Source: Prevotella melaninogenica
Lineage (GTDB): Bacteria; Bacteroidota; Bacteroidia; Bacteroidales; Bacteroidaceae
DNA: 64,000 nucleotides
NCBI RefSeq assembly: GCF_018127925.1
Contig: NZ_CP072347.1
Coordinates: 560,501 to 624,500 of the forward strand
Direction of reading: 5' to 3'
A model generated the notes under the pieces. The model worked only from the letters and a program-made list of their open reading frames with translations, made no database searches and was not told the DNA's origin. A program made the translations under genes and the position numbers. Numbering within the stretch: the first letter of the stretch is position 1; every line of letters starts with the position of its first letter. Of this stretch, positions 35,168 through 44,405 are shown piece after piece.

Positions 35168-35488
35168 ATGAAGCAAAAGACAACGATAAAACTTATCTAT
35201 GCGTGGACACTTCTTTTTGTGTTCACTTCTATGCTTTTGCTCAAAGATTTCCACTATCATAACACTTCTTATCACGGTTCAGACAAGGCTTCTGTAAGCC
35301 ATAATGCTTCGTTGAAGCAGGTGTGTAGTACTTGTGACTTCACAATGCACGAGTCTGTCGAAGCTAAAGCAACAGTTTTTCAACCTGTTGTAGCGATAAG
35401 TTGGGTCCCAAAACGTATATTTACAGAACAAACTGTCTATCAGGTTGTTGTCTCAATCAATAGCCATTCGCCTCCGACAGTGGGCTAA
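35168..35488 (+). CDS. Small membrane-anchored Cys/His protein, unknown function
   Basis: This 106-residue protein has one N-terminal membrane helix (about 8-26), then a histidine-bearing stretch (DFHYHNTSYHG) and a CSTCDF motif (Cys53 and Cys56). This is a layout seen in small proteins encoded next to metal-related TonB receptors in Bacteroidota. Metal binding is an inference from the Cys and His residues. It lies 132 bases upstream of the receptor gene. Confidence 0.55.
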   Translation: MKQKTTIKLIYAWTLLFVFTSMLLLKDFHYHNTSYHGSDKASVSHNASLKQVCSTCDFTMHESVEAKATVFQPVVAISWVPKRIFTEQTVYQVVVSINSHSPPTVG

Positions 35489-35620
35489 TCATCACCTTAT
35501 TTATATGGGATAAGTGCGCACTGAGGTGTGCATGCAATTCCGTATGACAAACTTTTTGTAGGTTCTTTGCCCATTAAAAGGGAGCGAAAGAGCCGTCTAT
35601 TGACATTTAATATTTAGTCT

Positions 35621-37738
35621 ATGATGCTTAAATTAAAATTAGACAGGCATCAGTGGGCTGGTGTTTTGTTCGCATTGCTGTGTTGGTCTATGCCGTTAGC
35701 TGCACAGAATGAGAAAAGCACTAAGCCTGCTCATGATTCCATTTGCCTAAGTGAAGTTGTGGTTTCTACTCGTCGCCAGATGATGAGTGTAAACCAAATA
35801 GGCAGTCAAATCAATCAAACCGCCATTACAAATGCTATGGGACGCTCCTTGGGTTCGCTGCTTGAGGGAGTCAGTGGTATCAGTTCTATCCAGACAGGAA
35901 CAATTGTTTCAAAGCCTGTGATACACGGAATGTATGGCAATCGCATACTCTTGGTGAGCAATGGTGCACGTCTGATGGGTCAGCAATGGGGTGCGGATCA
36001 TGCCCCAGAAGTAGATAAAAACAGTTATAGTAACATCGAAGTGGTGAAAGGAGCAGATGCTGTAAGATATGGTTCTGAGGCACTTGGCGGTATAGTTCTT
36101 ATGCAACCTTCCCCCTTACCTTATGACGTCAGTGGTCTTCACGGTATGGTAGCGGGACTTTATGGCACCAATGGCAGACGCTTCGGAGCCTCAGGTTATA
36201 TTGAAAATAGCTTTAAGTGGCATGGCAACTGGGCGTGGCGTTTACATCTGAATACCGAGAATGGAGGCGACAGAAGTACGGCTCATTACCTGCTAAACAA
36301 CACCGGAATGCGTGAAAACGACCTATCCCTCGCCTTAGGTTATAGGCGTGGGGCTTGGCGATTAGAGACAGGTTATAGTCTGTTTGCACAGAAATTGGGT
36401 GTTATGCAGAGTGCTCAGATGGGTAACGAACAGCTGTTACAAGAGCGTATCCGCCTCGGTCAGCCTGTCGACTTCACACCTTTCAGTCGGCATATAGACT
36501 ATCCTTTTCAGCAGATAACTCATCATAATGTCTATTTCAAGGCGTTTTTTGATCACGAAAAGATAGGACATTTTGCTTTTCAATCAACCTTCCAGCAGGA
36601 CAATCGACGCGAAAACCGCATCCGACGTCTGAACCATTCGGACATTCCTACCGTCAGTTTGCACTTGAATTCGTTGCAGAACTCACTCGTTTGGAACAAG
36701 GGTTATCAGCATTGGAAGAGTGAAGCAGGAGCGCAACTGCTGATAACTGATAACACGAACGAGCGTGGAACGGGTGTTGTTCCTATCATTCCGAATTACA
36801 CGGAGGTAGCTTTCGGACTCTATGCGTTGCAGAAATATACTGCTGATCGATGGGGAATGGAGGCTGGAGTACGCTTTGATGGGCAGCAAACAAAGGCTGA
36901 CGGCTATGATTGGACAGGGCGAAGATATGGCGGAAAGCGTGACTTCACGAACTTTACTTACAGTCTTGGCGGTCATTACCACATCAATAAACAACTGAAA
37001 TTGACCTCTCATTTCGGTGTGGCTTGGCGTGCCCCACACGTCTATGAACTGTATAGTAATGGTAATGAACTTAGTTCTGGCATCTTTGTGAAAGGCGATT
37101 CAACCCTCCTTTCAGAGCAGAGTTACAAGTGGATAACCTCATTGAAATATGCAAGTAAGTACTTTGATGTTCAGCTCGATGGCTACCTTCAGTGGATTAA
37201 TAACTACATCTTCGACCAGCCAACAGGACGGAATATCACGGTTGTATCAGGTGCTTATCCTGTATTCCAGTACAGACAGACACGTGCTTTCTTCCAAGGT
37301 GTCGACTTAGATGCCCACGTTCGACCAGTATCATCGCTTGATTATCATCTTGTTACGGCAATGATTTGGGCACGTGAGATGCCTTCTCACGCTTATCTAC
37401 CTTATATTCCGAGCTTCCGTCTGACCCATTCACTGACGTGGTCGCTGCCTTTCTTCAAGGCATTCTCACCTAAGTTAGGACTCACTCATCGCTTTGTGGC
37501 GAAGCAAACACGCTTCAATCCTGCTACAGACCTTATCGCCAACAGTCCTGATTCCTATCATCTTATGGGCTTTGAACTTAGCTTTTCGGTGCCTATGCGT
37601 GAGGGACAGTCGCTTCGTGTAGGACTGATGGGCGACAATATCCTTAATCGTGAGTACAAAGAATACACTAACCGCAGCCGCTACTATGCCCACGATATGG
37701 GTCGTGACGTGCGTTGTATGATTACATGGAACTTCTAA
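35621..37738 (+). CDS. TonB-dependent receptor, ZnuD-like
   Basis: This 705-residue protein has a signal peptide (cleavage after LAAQ near residue 29) and a plug domain starting around DSICLSEVVVSTRR. It contains VSKPVIHGMYGNRILLVSNG and QQWGADHAPEVD, a pattern characteristic of ZnuD-type metal receptors, and EVVKGADAVRYGSEALGG at the end of the plug. A 22-strand barrel ends in VRCMITWNF with the C-terminal phenylalanine. It lacks the N-terminal carboxypeptidase-like domain present in the second receptor. It probably imports a metal or metal complex across the outer membrane using TonB energy. The specific metal is an inference. Confidence 0.8.
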   Translation: MMLKLKLDRHQWAGVLFALLCWSMPLAAQNEKSTKPAHDSICLSEVVVSTRRQMMSVNQIGSQINQTAITNAMGRSLGSLLEGVSGISSIQTGTIVSKPVIHGMYGNRILLVSNGARLMGQQWGADHAPEVDKNSYSNIEVVKGADAVRYGSEALGGIVLMQPSPLPYDVSGLHGMVAGLYGTNGRRFGASGYIENSFKWHGNWAWRLHLNTENGGDRSTAHYLLNNTGMRENDLSLALGYRRGAWRLETGYSLFAQKLGVMQSAQMGNEQLLQERIRLGQPVDFTPFSRHIDYPFQQITHHNVYFKAFFDHEKIGHFAFQSTFQQDNRRENRIRRLNHSDIPTVSLHLNSLQNSLVWNKGYQHWKSEAGAQLLITDNTNERGTGVVPIIPNYTEVAFGLYALQKYTADRWGMEAGVRFDGQQTKADGYDWTGRRYGGKRDFTNFTYSLGGHYHINKQLKLTSHFGVAWRAPHVYELYSNGNELSSGIFVKGDSTLLSEQSYKWITSLKYASKYFDVQLDGYLQWINNYIFDQPTGRNITVVSGAYPVFQYRQTRAFFQGVDLDAHVRPVSSLDYHLVTAMIWAREMPSHAYLPYIPSFRLTHSLTWSLPFFKAFSPKLGLTHRFVAKQTRFNPATDLIANSPDSYHLMGFELSFSVPMREGQSLRVGLMGDNILNREYKEYTNRSRYYAHDMGRDVRCMITWNF

Positions 37739-37755
37739 TAAAAAAGATAAAAACG

Positions 37756-39396
37756 ATGAAAACAAAGAGATTTATAAATGGTCTTGTACTTGCTTTCAGT
37801 GCAGTAATGACCATGTTGTTCGTGGGTTGTAACCCAGAACAGCCAGAGAATGAGAAAGAAAACAAACTCCATGAAGACCCTGTTCGGGCTGTCTTTACAC
37901 TGCAGGAAGGAACACTCAACAATGCTTCTGCCTTTGATAATACGCCAAAGATGGCTAATTTCAAAGCCGCTTCTTCACCTGCTCAAGTGATAGAGTGGGA
38001 GACAACGGCTGGTCAGGGCTGGCATGTGACGAGCGAAACAAAGTCGTTCAATGTAAAGAATAGTGTAGACAACCCTTCTGTTGTCTATCTTTTGAAGATG
38101 GAGTATTATAATGCAAAGGGAGAAATGATGAACAGTCAGTTCTACAACCTCGGTCAGGACAAGATTCATCAGCACTTCTTCTCAATGTTCAAGCAGGTGA
38201 TGTATGAGGGACAGATGAGCTCTGTGCGTGTCACAAACAAAGCAGAACTGCCTTACGACTACCGCTATATAGACGAGTTGAACGGCACTTTCATTGGCGA
38301 CACGAACCCTATGGGCTTCCAAGGTCTTATCAAGTTCGTGAAGCCTGGACGTGAGTTTACCCTCTCTGTCGACCTGCTCCACGCTGCTGGAAGTAAGTTT
38401 GGTGACGATGGAAAGGCCTCTCCTTTCTACAATCCAACTGGAAAGTTGCTTAGCACTGGACTTTGGGATATCAACGTTAAACTGCCTATCGTGATTGATG
38501 GGCAGTCAACTGAGGAGAGTACTACCGACCCTTCACTTATCAATCCTGCAAAGGCTGTGATTGAAATCTATAACGGCCACCTGCATGGAGAAAAGCAATT
38601 TCATCAGAACCCAACACCAAAAGAATTGAAGTATATCGGACGTAACTATAAGCTTACCTATACTTTGGAGAATGGAAAGTGGGTGGCTGATCCAAAGAAT
38701 GATAAGAGTGTGAACCTTATGGGAAGTAGTCAGGGGTATTATGTGTCGGCTTTTGTCATTCACTATTACGACAAGGCAGGCAACGAAATTACCTCTCAAA
38801 TCGTCAATAATGGCGAAGACAGTCACTATCAGCACTTCTTTATGGTAGACGATATTCGCCCTTCTTATGGCGGAAAGAAGGAGGCTACCGATGTCAATTC
38901 TACTGACTTCTTTAAGTATGTCTACTGTGATACAGACCCATGGAATAAGACAAACAAGTTTGATGGTGCTAAATTCCTTAAAGATAATAATCCTATCGGA
39001 CATAAAGGATACTTCGAATTCTTGCGTACACATAAGCAATTTAACCTCGAAATTCGCCTGATGCGCGCTCATAACTCTAAGTTGACCAATGGCAAAGCAA
39101 GCAGTTTCTGTGCGCCAACCGAACGCCAGTTGAAGGAAGAAGCATGGCTACCAACCATCGTTGTGCCGATGAATATCTATATGGACAGTGATGAGCGCGA
39201 ACTGGATTCAAAGGTTTTTGATACTGATTTAGATAAGTTAAGCAACGATGCAAAGGACTATTCAGAGAGCAACTTGGTGTCAATTCGTTCGCTGATGGAT
39301 GCCTTTGGAATAACCGATATCAAGACTGCTGTCCTCGATTTCTGGTGGAATTTCCACGGAGATAGCAAGCACAGCGATGCTGGTTTCTGGTTCTAA
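37756..39396 (+). CDS. Lipoprotein with an internal duplication, unknown function
   Basis: This 546-residue protein has a lipobox LFVGC with Cys25. The mature part holds two related domains of about 200-220 residues. KMEYYNAKGEMMNSQFYN, QHFFSMF, PMGFQGLIKF and GSKFGDDGKASPFYNPT in the first match VIHYYDKAGNEITSQIVN, QHFFMVD, PIGHKGYFEF and NSKLTNGKASSFCAPT in the second. The paired HxH/QHFF segments could bind metal. The longer frame from 37714 is rejected because the ATG at 37756 starts a perfect lipoprotein signal. It begins 17 bases after the receptor gene, so it is probably the partner surface or periplasmic protein. Confidence 0.7.
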   Translation: MKTKRFINGLVLAFSAVMTMLFVGCNPEQPENEKENKLHEDPVRAVFTLQEGTLNNASAFDNTPKMANFKAASSPAQVIEWETTAGQGWHVTSETKSFNVKNSVDNPSVVYLLKMEYYNAKGEMMNSQFYNLGQDKIHQHFFSMFKQVMYEGQMSSVRVTNKAELPYDYRYIDELNGTFIGDTNPMGFQGLIKFVKPGREFTLSVDLLHAAGSKFGDDGKASPFYNPTGKLLSTGLWDINVKLPIVIDGQSTEESTTDPSLINPAKAVIEIYNGHLHGEKQFHQNPTPKELKYIGRNYKLTYTLENGKWVADPKNDKSVNLMGSSQGYYVSAFVIHYYDKAGNEITSQIVNNGEDSHYQHFFMVDDIRPSYGGKKEATDVNSTDFFKYVYCDTDPWNKTNKFDGAKFLKDNNPIGHKGYFEFLRTHKQFNLEIRLMRAHNSKLTNGKASSFCAPTERQLKEEAWLPTIVVPMNIYMDSDERELDSKVFDTDLDKLSNDAKDYSESNLVSIRSLMDAFGITDIKTAVLDFWWNFHGDSKHSDAGFWF

Positions 39397-39456
39397 TCGC
39401 AAGAATTAAAGACTTATTCCTTCCTCTTTTAATATCGAGAGAGGAGGAAATAATAG

Positions 39457-39492
39457 GGGAGACAGAAAGTATTTACATGCTTTCTGTCTCCC
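39457..39492 (+). terminator. Terminator of the ZnuD-like receptor unit
   Basis: A 13-bp perfect stem (GGGAGACAGAAAG with CTTTCTGTCTCCC) and 10-base loop are followed by TTATTT. It is 60 bases after the lipoprotein stop. Confidence 0.82.
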
Positions 39493-39539
39493 TTATTTCT
39501 GTATCATTGTAAAAATATTTCATATCTTCGGTTTCAAAA

Positions 39540-39670
39540 CATCATCTTTTGGCTCCGAAAAGACGCCCTTTTGGCTTGCAAAAGATGCCCTTTAAGCCCC
39601 TTACTAACGCCCTTTTGAACCCTTGTTAACGCCCTTTTGAAAACCTCTTTTGCAACTACTTGAAAGCGAG
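39540..39670 (+). repeat. Dispersed intergenic repeat family I, copy f
   Basis: It reads TTTTGGCTCCGAAAAGACGC, TTTTGGCTTGCAAAAGATGC, AAGCCCCTTACTAACGCCC, TTTTGAACCCTTGTTAACGC, TTTTGAAAACC, then TTTTGCAACTACTTGAAAGC. This copy has an additional unit compared with the others. Confidence 0.78.
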
Positions 39671-39972
39671 AGTGTTATGACGATGGTTGAAATGCTCGTT
39701 TTTAGTCTTTTACCCCATCTTTTTTCTTGCTATTTTGTAACAATATTTCATAACGTTGTGCGGATGAATTTTCTCATTGAGGGCACAGATTTACGGTGAT
39801 ATGATATTGTTTCCTAACAACTTTTATTTTCTTATCGGCATCTTGTCTGTCCTTGTAACTTGACGTAGCCTGCTACGTCTGCGCCTAAAAGACAAATAAT
39901 CTGCTCGATGATAAAACAAAATATGTTTAGGCTCTAATAATCGATTTGGGTTAAAATACCTATTAGTAAGTA

Positions 39973-40004
39973 TTGACAAGACGGAAATCTTCGCCTATCT
40001 TTGC
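39973..40004 (+). promoter_or_regulatory. Promoter of the TetR-receptor-lipoprotein operon
   Basis: TTG (39973-39975), 20 bases, then TATCTTTGC (39996-40004): a full consensus match. No other promoter-like pair is seen between here and the tetR-type start at 40138, so the operon probably depends on it. Confidence 0.75.
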
Positions 40005-40020
40005 AGCAAAAATCGACAGA

Positions 40021-40080
40021 ATGGAGAAACGATTAGTATGCCATAGAACGTCAAGTGGAAGAAAGCGTATTGCAGGTTGA
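40021..40080 (+). CDS. 19-codon leader ORF (putative leader peptide)
   Basis: ATG at 40021 opens a frame encoding MEKRLVCHRTSSGRKRIAG and stopping with TGA at 40078-40080. It starts about 12-15 bases after the expected transcription start. Its last codons form the 5' arm of the terminator hairpin and its stop codon sits in the loop. The peptide is very basic (four Arg, three Lys), with single Cys and His. A ribosome finishing this ORF would cover the 5' arm and prevent terminator formation, the geometry of a translational attenuator. Translation itself is not proven. Confidence 0.45.
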   Translation: MEKRLVCHRTSSGRKRIAG

Positions 40081-40099
40081 ATGCAATACGCTTTTTTTT
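40062..40099 (+). terminator. Terminator hairpin inside the operon leader (putative attenuator)
   Basis: A 13-bp perfect stem (AAAGCGTATTGCA with TGCAATACGCTTT) with a 7-base loop is followed by a run of T. It lies between the promoter at 39973-40004 and the regulator start at 40138. Transcription of the operon from that promoter must therefore pass it. Confidence 0.85.
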
Positions 40100-40137
40100 A
40101 TGAACAAAATAAAACATTGTCCGTTAATAAGATAATA

Positions 40138-40731
40138 ATGAAAACATTAAAAGAAGATGTGCGGAGTAGGATTGTTACGGCTGCCCGCAGTGAATTTATT
40201 AAGTATGGATATAGGAAGACCTCGATGCGAACAATCTCGGCTAAGTCTGGTGTTGTGCTGGGGAATATATATAATTATTTTAAGACAAAGGACGATATCT
40301 TCTGTGTTGTCCTTCGTCCGTTGCTCTCTGTGATAGGCGAGCGTATGACGGTGTACAGCAAGGGTGAGCACGAGGAAAAGTGTCTTGATTTCTCCCGACA
40401 ACGGCAGAAGGATTTTTTAAAGGAAATGCTTCGTATCATTTTCTTATATAAGGAAGAACTGAGACTGCTGCTCTTTGAGTCGCAGGGTACCTCCTTAGAG
40501 AATTTCCGTGAGGCCTTTATCGACGAACAAGTAGCGATAAGCAGGGCCTACATGGAGCAGGTGGAGACGAGTGTGTCGCCCCTCTTCTTTCGTATCAGCG
40601 CCTCTACATGGCTGACAATCATCGGTGAGATTGTGTCAAGACCCGACCTTCAGCAGGAGGAGGTGAGGCAGGCTCTGACCGAATATATACGCTACAACAC
40701 GGCAGGGTGGCAAGAACTCATAAAACAATAA
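40138..40731 (+). CDS. TetR-family transcriptional regulator
   Basis: This 197-residue protein has an N-terminal TetR-type helix-turn-helix: RIVTAARSEFIKYGYRKTSM, RTISAKSGVVLGNIYNYFKT and KDDIFCVVL (residues about 10-62). The C-terminal helical part would bind an unknown ligand. The start at 40138 is preferred to 40081, which lies inside the leader terminator. It precedes the receptor gene by 7 bases and probably controls its own operon. Confidence 0.88.
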   Translation: MKTLKEDVRSRIVTAARSEFIKYGYRKTSMRTISAKSGVVLGNIYNYFKTKDDIFCVVLRPLLSVIGERMTVYSKGEHEEKCLDFSRQRQKDFLKEMLRIIFLYKEELRLLLFESQGTSLENFREAFIDEQVAISRAYMEQVETSVSPLFFRISASTWLTIIGEIVSRPDLQQEEVRQALTEYIRYNTAGWQELIKQ

Positions 40732-40738
40732 GTTAGGT

Positions 40739-43153
40739 ATGAAGAGATTAATCCTTATTACAATGTTATGTCTGTGCCCTCTGCTTGTGGCGGCCCAACG
40801 GCTGTTAAGGGGTAAGATAGTGGAGAAAGAAACGTCGACTCCTATCTGTGGAGCGTGCATAGCAGTTAAGGGAACGAAGCAGAAGGTGCTCTCTGACAAG
40901 ACAGGCGGTTATGAACTGACGATTACCGCAGCGGGTGCCTATACGATAGAGGTGTCGGCAGTAGGCTTCAAACGGCTGAGGGAGGTCGTTGCGGCGGGTG
41001 GTGATGTGACAAGAGACTACTATCTCGAACCCTCATCGACCTCGCTTCGCGAGGTTGTCGTGCGGAGTTCAGTGCAGAGTGCAGAGATAAACCAGATACG
41101 ACAAAGCCCTATGGCTGTGACAGTTGTGGATGGTGCGAAACTGAGAGGACGGTCGAGTAGCATTGAGGAGATACTGACGAGGACATCAGGAATTAAGGTT
41201 CGGAAGGCAGGTGGACTGGGTAGTGCATCGCGCATCTCGGTTCATGGCTTAGAAGGGAAGCGTGTGGCGGTATATATCGATGGGTTCCCACTGAACAGTC
41301 CCGACGGTTCGTTCGATATTAACGACATCCCGATAGACGTCATCAAGTATATCGAGGTGTATAAAGGGATTGTTCCTGCGGAGTATGGGGGAGATGGTTT
41401 AGGAGGTGCCATCAACATCGTCACGCGAGAAGATGAGTGCGACTTGGTGGGCTTCACACAAGAACTGGCATCCTTTGGGACGGTGAAGACACTCGTAAGT
41501 GGACAAAAACTCTTTAGCCGACCGGGGATATTATTTAACGTGGCATTCTTTAAGAATAAGTCGAAAAACGACTATATGATGTCGTGGCCAGTGTTCGAGA
41601 CCAATCTGCCTGCGTCGGCATATAGAAAGGTGAGACGTAGGAACGACTATTACGAAGCCAATTTTTATCATGTTGGGTTAGGGTTTAGGAAACTTTACTT
41701 TGATAAGTTCGACTTAGAATGTGCCTTTTATCAGAACAAGAAGGGGATACAGTCGCTTAATTTCGACGCTCGTCATGCCTATACAAAAGGGATAAATATC
41801 ATGCCAAACCTCGTGTTGGAGAAACAAGACTTCCTCGTTAAAGGACTGGATATGAAGTACACTATGGTCACTCCTATCATCCGCTCGAATATGACAGACA
41901 CCGCCACTACGAGGAGACAGTGGGACGGAACAATCACACAAGCCGTAGGAGAGACGGACGACAATCTTTTTAACGAGTCGCATGATCGGCAGTTTGAGGT
42001 GAGGAGTAAGTTTAACTTGAAATATACACGGGGTCGGCACACGCTTAATCTCAATGACCAATACGCCTACTCGGCTTATACTCCTAAGGACGAACGCATG
42101 AAAGGCTATCTTGGCTTTGACCCCAGTGCCTATCCAAGTAGGATGACTGCTAACAACATCGGGCTCAGTCATCTGTTTGTCTCGGATAATCGTCGACTAC
42201 AAAACTCATTGACAATCAGCATATACTACCTTAATTCAAGGGTTTACAGAACCAGTGACGCACTGGCGAAAGGGCAGGCAACAGACGAGTTAGCACCGAA
42301 GCAGACCCGTGTGGAACGGGCGTATTATGGATTCAGTGAGGGCTTCAGCTATGAACTGTGGAAGGATGTGCGGGCGAAGCTGTCGTTCTCGCATAACGTG
42401 AGGATACCCGATACGGGCGAACTCTTTGGTAATGGGGTAAGCATCAAACCGTCGGTCAACCTGCAGCCAGAGGTGGGGAATAATCTGAATCTTGGTTTCA
42501 TCGTCGATAGAAGAGGACTGTGCGGACTCGTGAGGGTGCAGTGGGAGACGAATTTCTACTATATGATGATGAAGAACATGATAAGACTCTTCCCTGCTGA
42601 CACACGTTCTATCTATACAAACTTAGGGAAGACAAGGACCATTGGAATGGACACCGACGTGAAGGTGGACGTCACACGCAATGTCTATCTCTACTTTAAT
42701 CTGACCTTACAGGATATCCGAGACAGGCAAAGATGGTTTAATGACGAACAAGGAACGAGCAACCCTACCTATAATAAGCACGTCCCTAACATCCCTGCCT
42801 TTTACTATAACTATGGCATGGAGTACCATGCAGAGGGCTTGATAGGCCGCCGTGAGCTGTCGAGAGTCTATATCGACGTGTCGCATGTGGGCGAGTTTGA
42901 CTGGGGGTGGCAGATGAGTTCGCTTGCAGAGGAGCGTAGGAAATGGCGTATCCCATCCAATGATGTCTTCACGATAGGCCTCCAACAGTCTTTATGGCAT
43001 AATAATATGTCACTGAGCCTTGAGTTAGAAAACGTCTTCAACAAGGAGAACTACATGGAATTTAAGATGCCTCTGCCCAGAAGAACATTAAAGGCAAAAC
43101 TACGCTTCAACCTGTTCAGAGACAAACTGGCAGGTGGGGCAATGAGCTTATAA
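40739..43153 (+). CDS. TonB-dependent receptor with carboxypeptidase-like domain
   Basis: This 804-residue protein has a signal peptide (ending VAAQ near residue 20) and a carboxypeptidase-regulatory-like domain (about 24-95: GKIVEKETSTPICGACIAVK, GGYELTI). A plug domain of about 105-220 includes SISVHGLEGKRVAVYIDGFP-like sequence (RISVHGLEGKRVAVYIDG) and EVYKGIVPAEYGGDGLGGAI. A barrel runs to the C-terminus. The substrate is unknown. The TetR gene upstream and the lipoprotein downstream form one operon. Compared with other genes here it uses more AGG/AGA arginine codons, a possible sign of transfer, though this was judged by eye. Confidence 0.88.
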   Translation: MKRLILITMLCLCPLLVAAQRLLRGKIVEKETSTPICGACIAVKGTKQKVLSDKTGGYELTITAAGAYTIEVSAVGFKRLREVVAAGGDVTRDYYLEPSSTSLREVVVRSSVQSAEINQIRQSPMAVTVVDGAKLRGRSSSIEEILTRTSGIKVRKAGGLGSASRISVHGLEGKRVAVYIDGFPLNSPDGSFDINDIPIDVIKYIEVYKGIVPAEYGGDGLGGAINIVTREDECDLVGFTQELASFGTVKTLVSGQKLFSRPGILFNVAFFKNKSKNDYMMSWPVFETNLPASAYRKVRRRNDYYEANFYHVGLGFRKLYFDKFDLECAFYQNKKGIQSLNFDARHAYTKGINIMPNLVLEKQDFLVKGLDMKYTMVTPIIRSNMTDTATTRRQWDGTITQAVGETDDNLFNESHDRQFEVRSKFNLKYTRGRHTLNLNDQYAYSAYTPKDERMKGYLGFDPSAYPSRMTANNIGLSHLFVSDNRRLQNSLTISIYYLNSRVYRTSDALAKGQATDELAPKQTRVERAYYGFSEGFSYELWKDVRAKLSFSHNVRIPDTGELFGNGVSIKPSVNLQPEVGNNLNLGFIVDRRGLCGLVRVQWETNFYYMMMKNMIRLFPADTRSIYTNLGKTRTIGMDTDVKVDVTRNVYLYFNLTLQDIRDRQRWFNDEQGTSNPTYNKHVPNIPAFYYNYGMEYHAEGLIGRRELSRVYIDVSHVGEFDWGWQMSSLAEERRKWRIPSNDVFTIGLQQSLWHNNMSLSLELENVFNKENYMEFKMPLPRRTLKAKLRFNLFRDKLAGGAMSL

Positions 43154-43179
43154 TTATTAACTTCTTTAATCAAAACACA

Positions 43180-44370
43180 ATGAAACATTATTTCTTAACT
43201 GCAGCAATCATGCTGCTAACGACCGTCGGACTACTATCTTGCGACAAAGACTCACCTGACACACCGCCTGCACCGGCAAAGACGGAGATGGGCTTCGTCC
43301 ATAGTGTTAACATCGGAGACAATACATACGTAAGTGTTTTCAAAGACATGAACGTTGGCTCGCTCAATACCGATAATGCGCTGGTTATGCCGAAGGGTGC
43401 TTTTTCCTTCGTATATAAGGGGAAAGTGTATATAACCGACACCGAACACATCTATAAATATGCCCAGAAAGAGGGAAAGTTAGTGCAGGAGGGGAATACT
43501 ATCCTACTCCCAAGTGGGGCTGCAGCAATGTACATCACCTTCGCTTCCGACCATAAGGCATACGTCTCTTGTTCTGGTTTAGGAAAGGTAATCATCATCA
43601 ATCCTACCACAATGGAGAAGGTTGGAGAGATTGACTTGGCGGAGTATTCCTTGGGGAAAGCCGCTGGTGACAATAATCCAGAGCCTGCCGCATCTATCAT
43701 AAGAGACGGAATACTCTATGTGGCACTTAGTCAGATGAAGTCTACCTACACCTGTGAGGCGGGTGCTTACGTGGCTTTGATTGACACAAAAACCGATAAA
43801 CCTATCAAAGTCGTTAGTGATCCTCGTGTCTCAATGGCCTCTGGTGAGTCGCCAGCTGGCGATCCTTTCATCGATGAGAAGGGTGATATCTACTTTTACT
43901 GTGTAGCGATGTTCGGCTATCAACCTGGTGTCAAGGAGGGATTTCTGCGTATTAAGAAAGGTCAGACTGACTTTGATAAATCCTACTGCTTCACCCTTGC
44001 GGATGTTGACTTAGTAGGAGTCAAAGGCAATAAAACCTCGTATGCTTATATGAAGGTGTATGGCGGCAACGGAAAGGTGTATGCTTACCTGAACATCCCA
44101 GGGGCTGCAAGCAATCCACCAGACTATGTCCACGATAAATGCTTCCAACCTTTCGAGATTAATCTCTACAATAAGAGCTGTACAAAGTTGGACCTCTCTG
44201 CCACAGCTGGGTGGGCTGCAACCCTCTGTAAGTCGGGTAATGACATCATCTTCGGTATGTCCACCGACCAAGGTATGGGCTATTCCGTCTATCATCCAGC
44301 CACTGCCACCTACGAGACCCTCAAGGTAAAAACCTCTGGTGCACCATATGCAGTGCATGAGTTGAGGTAG
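43180..44370 (+). CDS. Lipoprotein, beta-propeller-like (DUF4374-type pattern)
   Basis: This 396-residue protein has a lipobox GLLSC with Cys21. The mature part contains repeated blade-like strands (NTYVSVFKDMNVG, KAYVSCSGLGKVIIINPTTM, AYVALIDTKTDKPIKVVSD, GDIYFYCVAMFGYQPG). This pattern is known from DUF4374 or YncE-like lipoproteins that accompany Bacteroidota TonB receptors for iron complexes. It lies 26 bases after the receptor gene. The ligand is unknown. Confidence 0.7.
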   Translation: MKHYFLTAAIMLLTTVGLLSCDKDSPDTPPAPAKTEMGFVHSVNIGDNTYVSVFKDMNVGSLNTDNALVMPKGAFSFVYKGKVYITDTEHIYKYAQKEGKLVQEGNTILLPSGAAAMYITFASDHKAYVSCSGLGKVIIINPTTMEKVGEIDLAEYSLGKAAGDNNPEPAASIIRDGILYVALSQMKSTYTCEAGAYVALIDTKTDKPIKVVSDPRVSMASGESPAGDPFIDEKGDIYFYCVAMFGYQPGVKEGFLRIKKGQTDFDKSYCFTLADVDLVGVKGNKTSYAYMKVYGGNGKVYAYLNIPGAASNPPDYVHDKCFQPFEINLYNKSCTKLDLSATAGWAATLCKSGNDIIFGMSTDQGMGYSVYHPATATYETLKVKTSGAPYAVHELR

Positions 44371-44405
44371 TTTGTGTACATATCGAATCCACAGAAAGAG
44401 TAGTA

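Larger units (their letters stand above)
39430..39720 (+). repeat. 3' module shared by the two receptor units, copy 1
   Basis: GGAGGAAATAATAGGGGAGA, CAGAAAGTATTTACA, GCTTTCTGTCT, AAAAATATTTCATATCTTCG and TTTTGGCTCCGAAAAGACGC recur in the same order at 44528-44660. This copy is downstream of the duplicated-domain lipoprotein; the other is downstream of the propeller lipoprotein. Confidence 0.8.
39397..39972. other. Gap with terminator and repeats
   Basis: It contains a terminator hairpin (39457-39492), a family I repeat (39540-39670) and a family III fragment (about 39833-39900). The first 300 bases are homologous to 44505-44800. No gene is seen. Confidence 0.65.

Noticed and set aside
37714-37755. 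A longer start for the duplicated-domain lipoprotein
   Set aside because: The added residues would mask a perfect lipoprotein signal that begins at 37756, and they overlap the receptor gene end.
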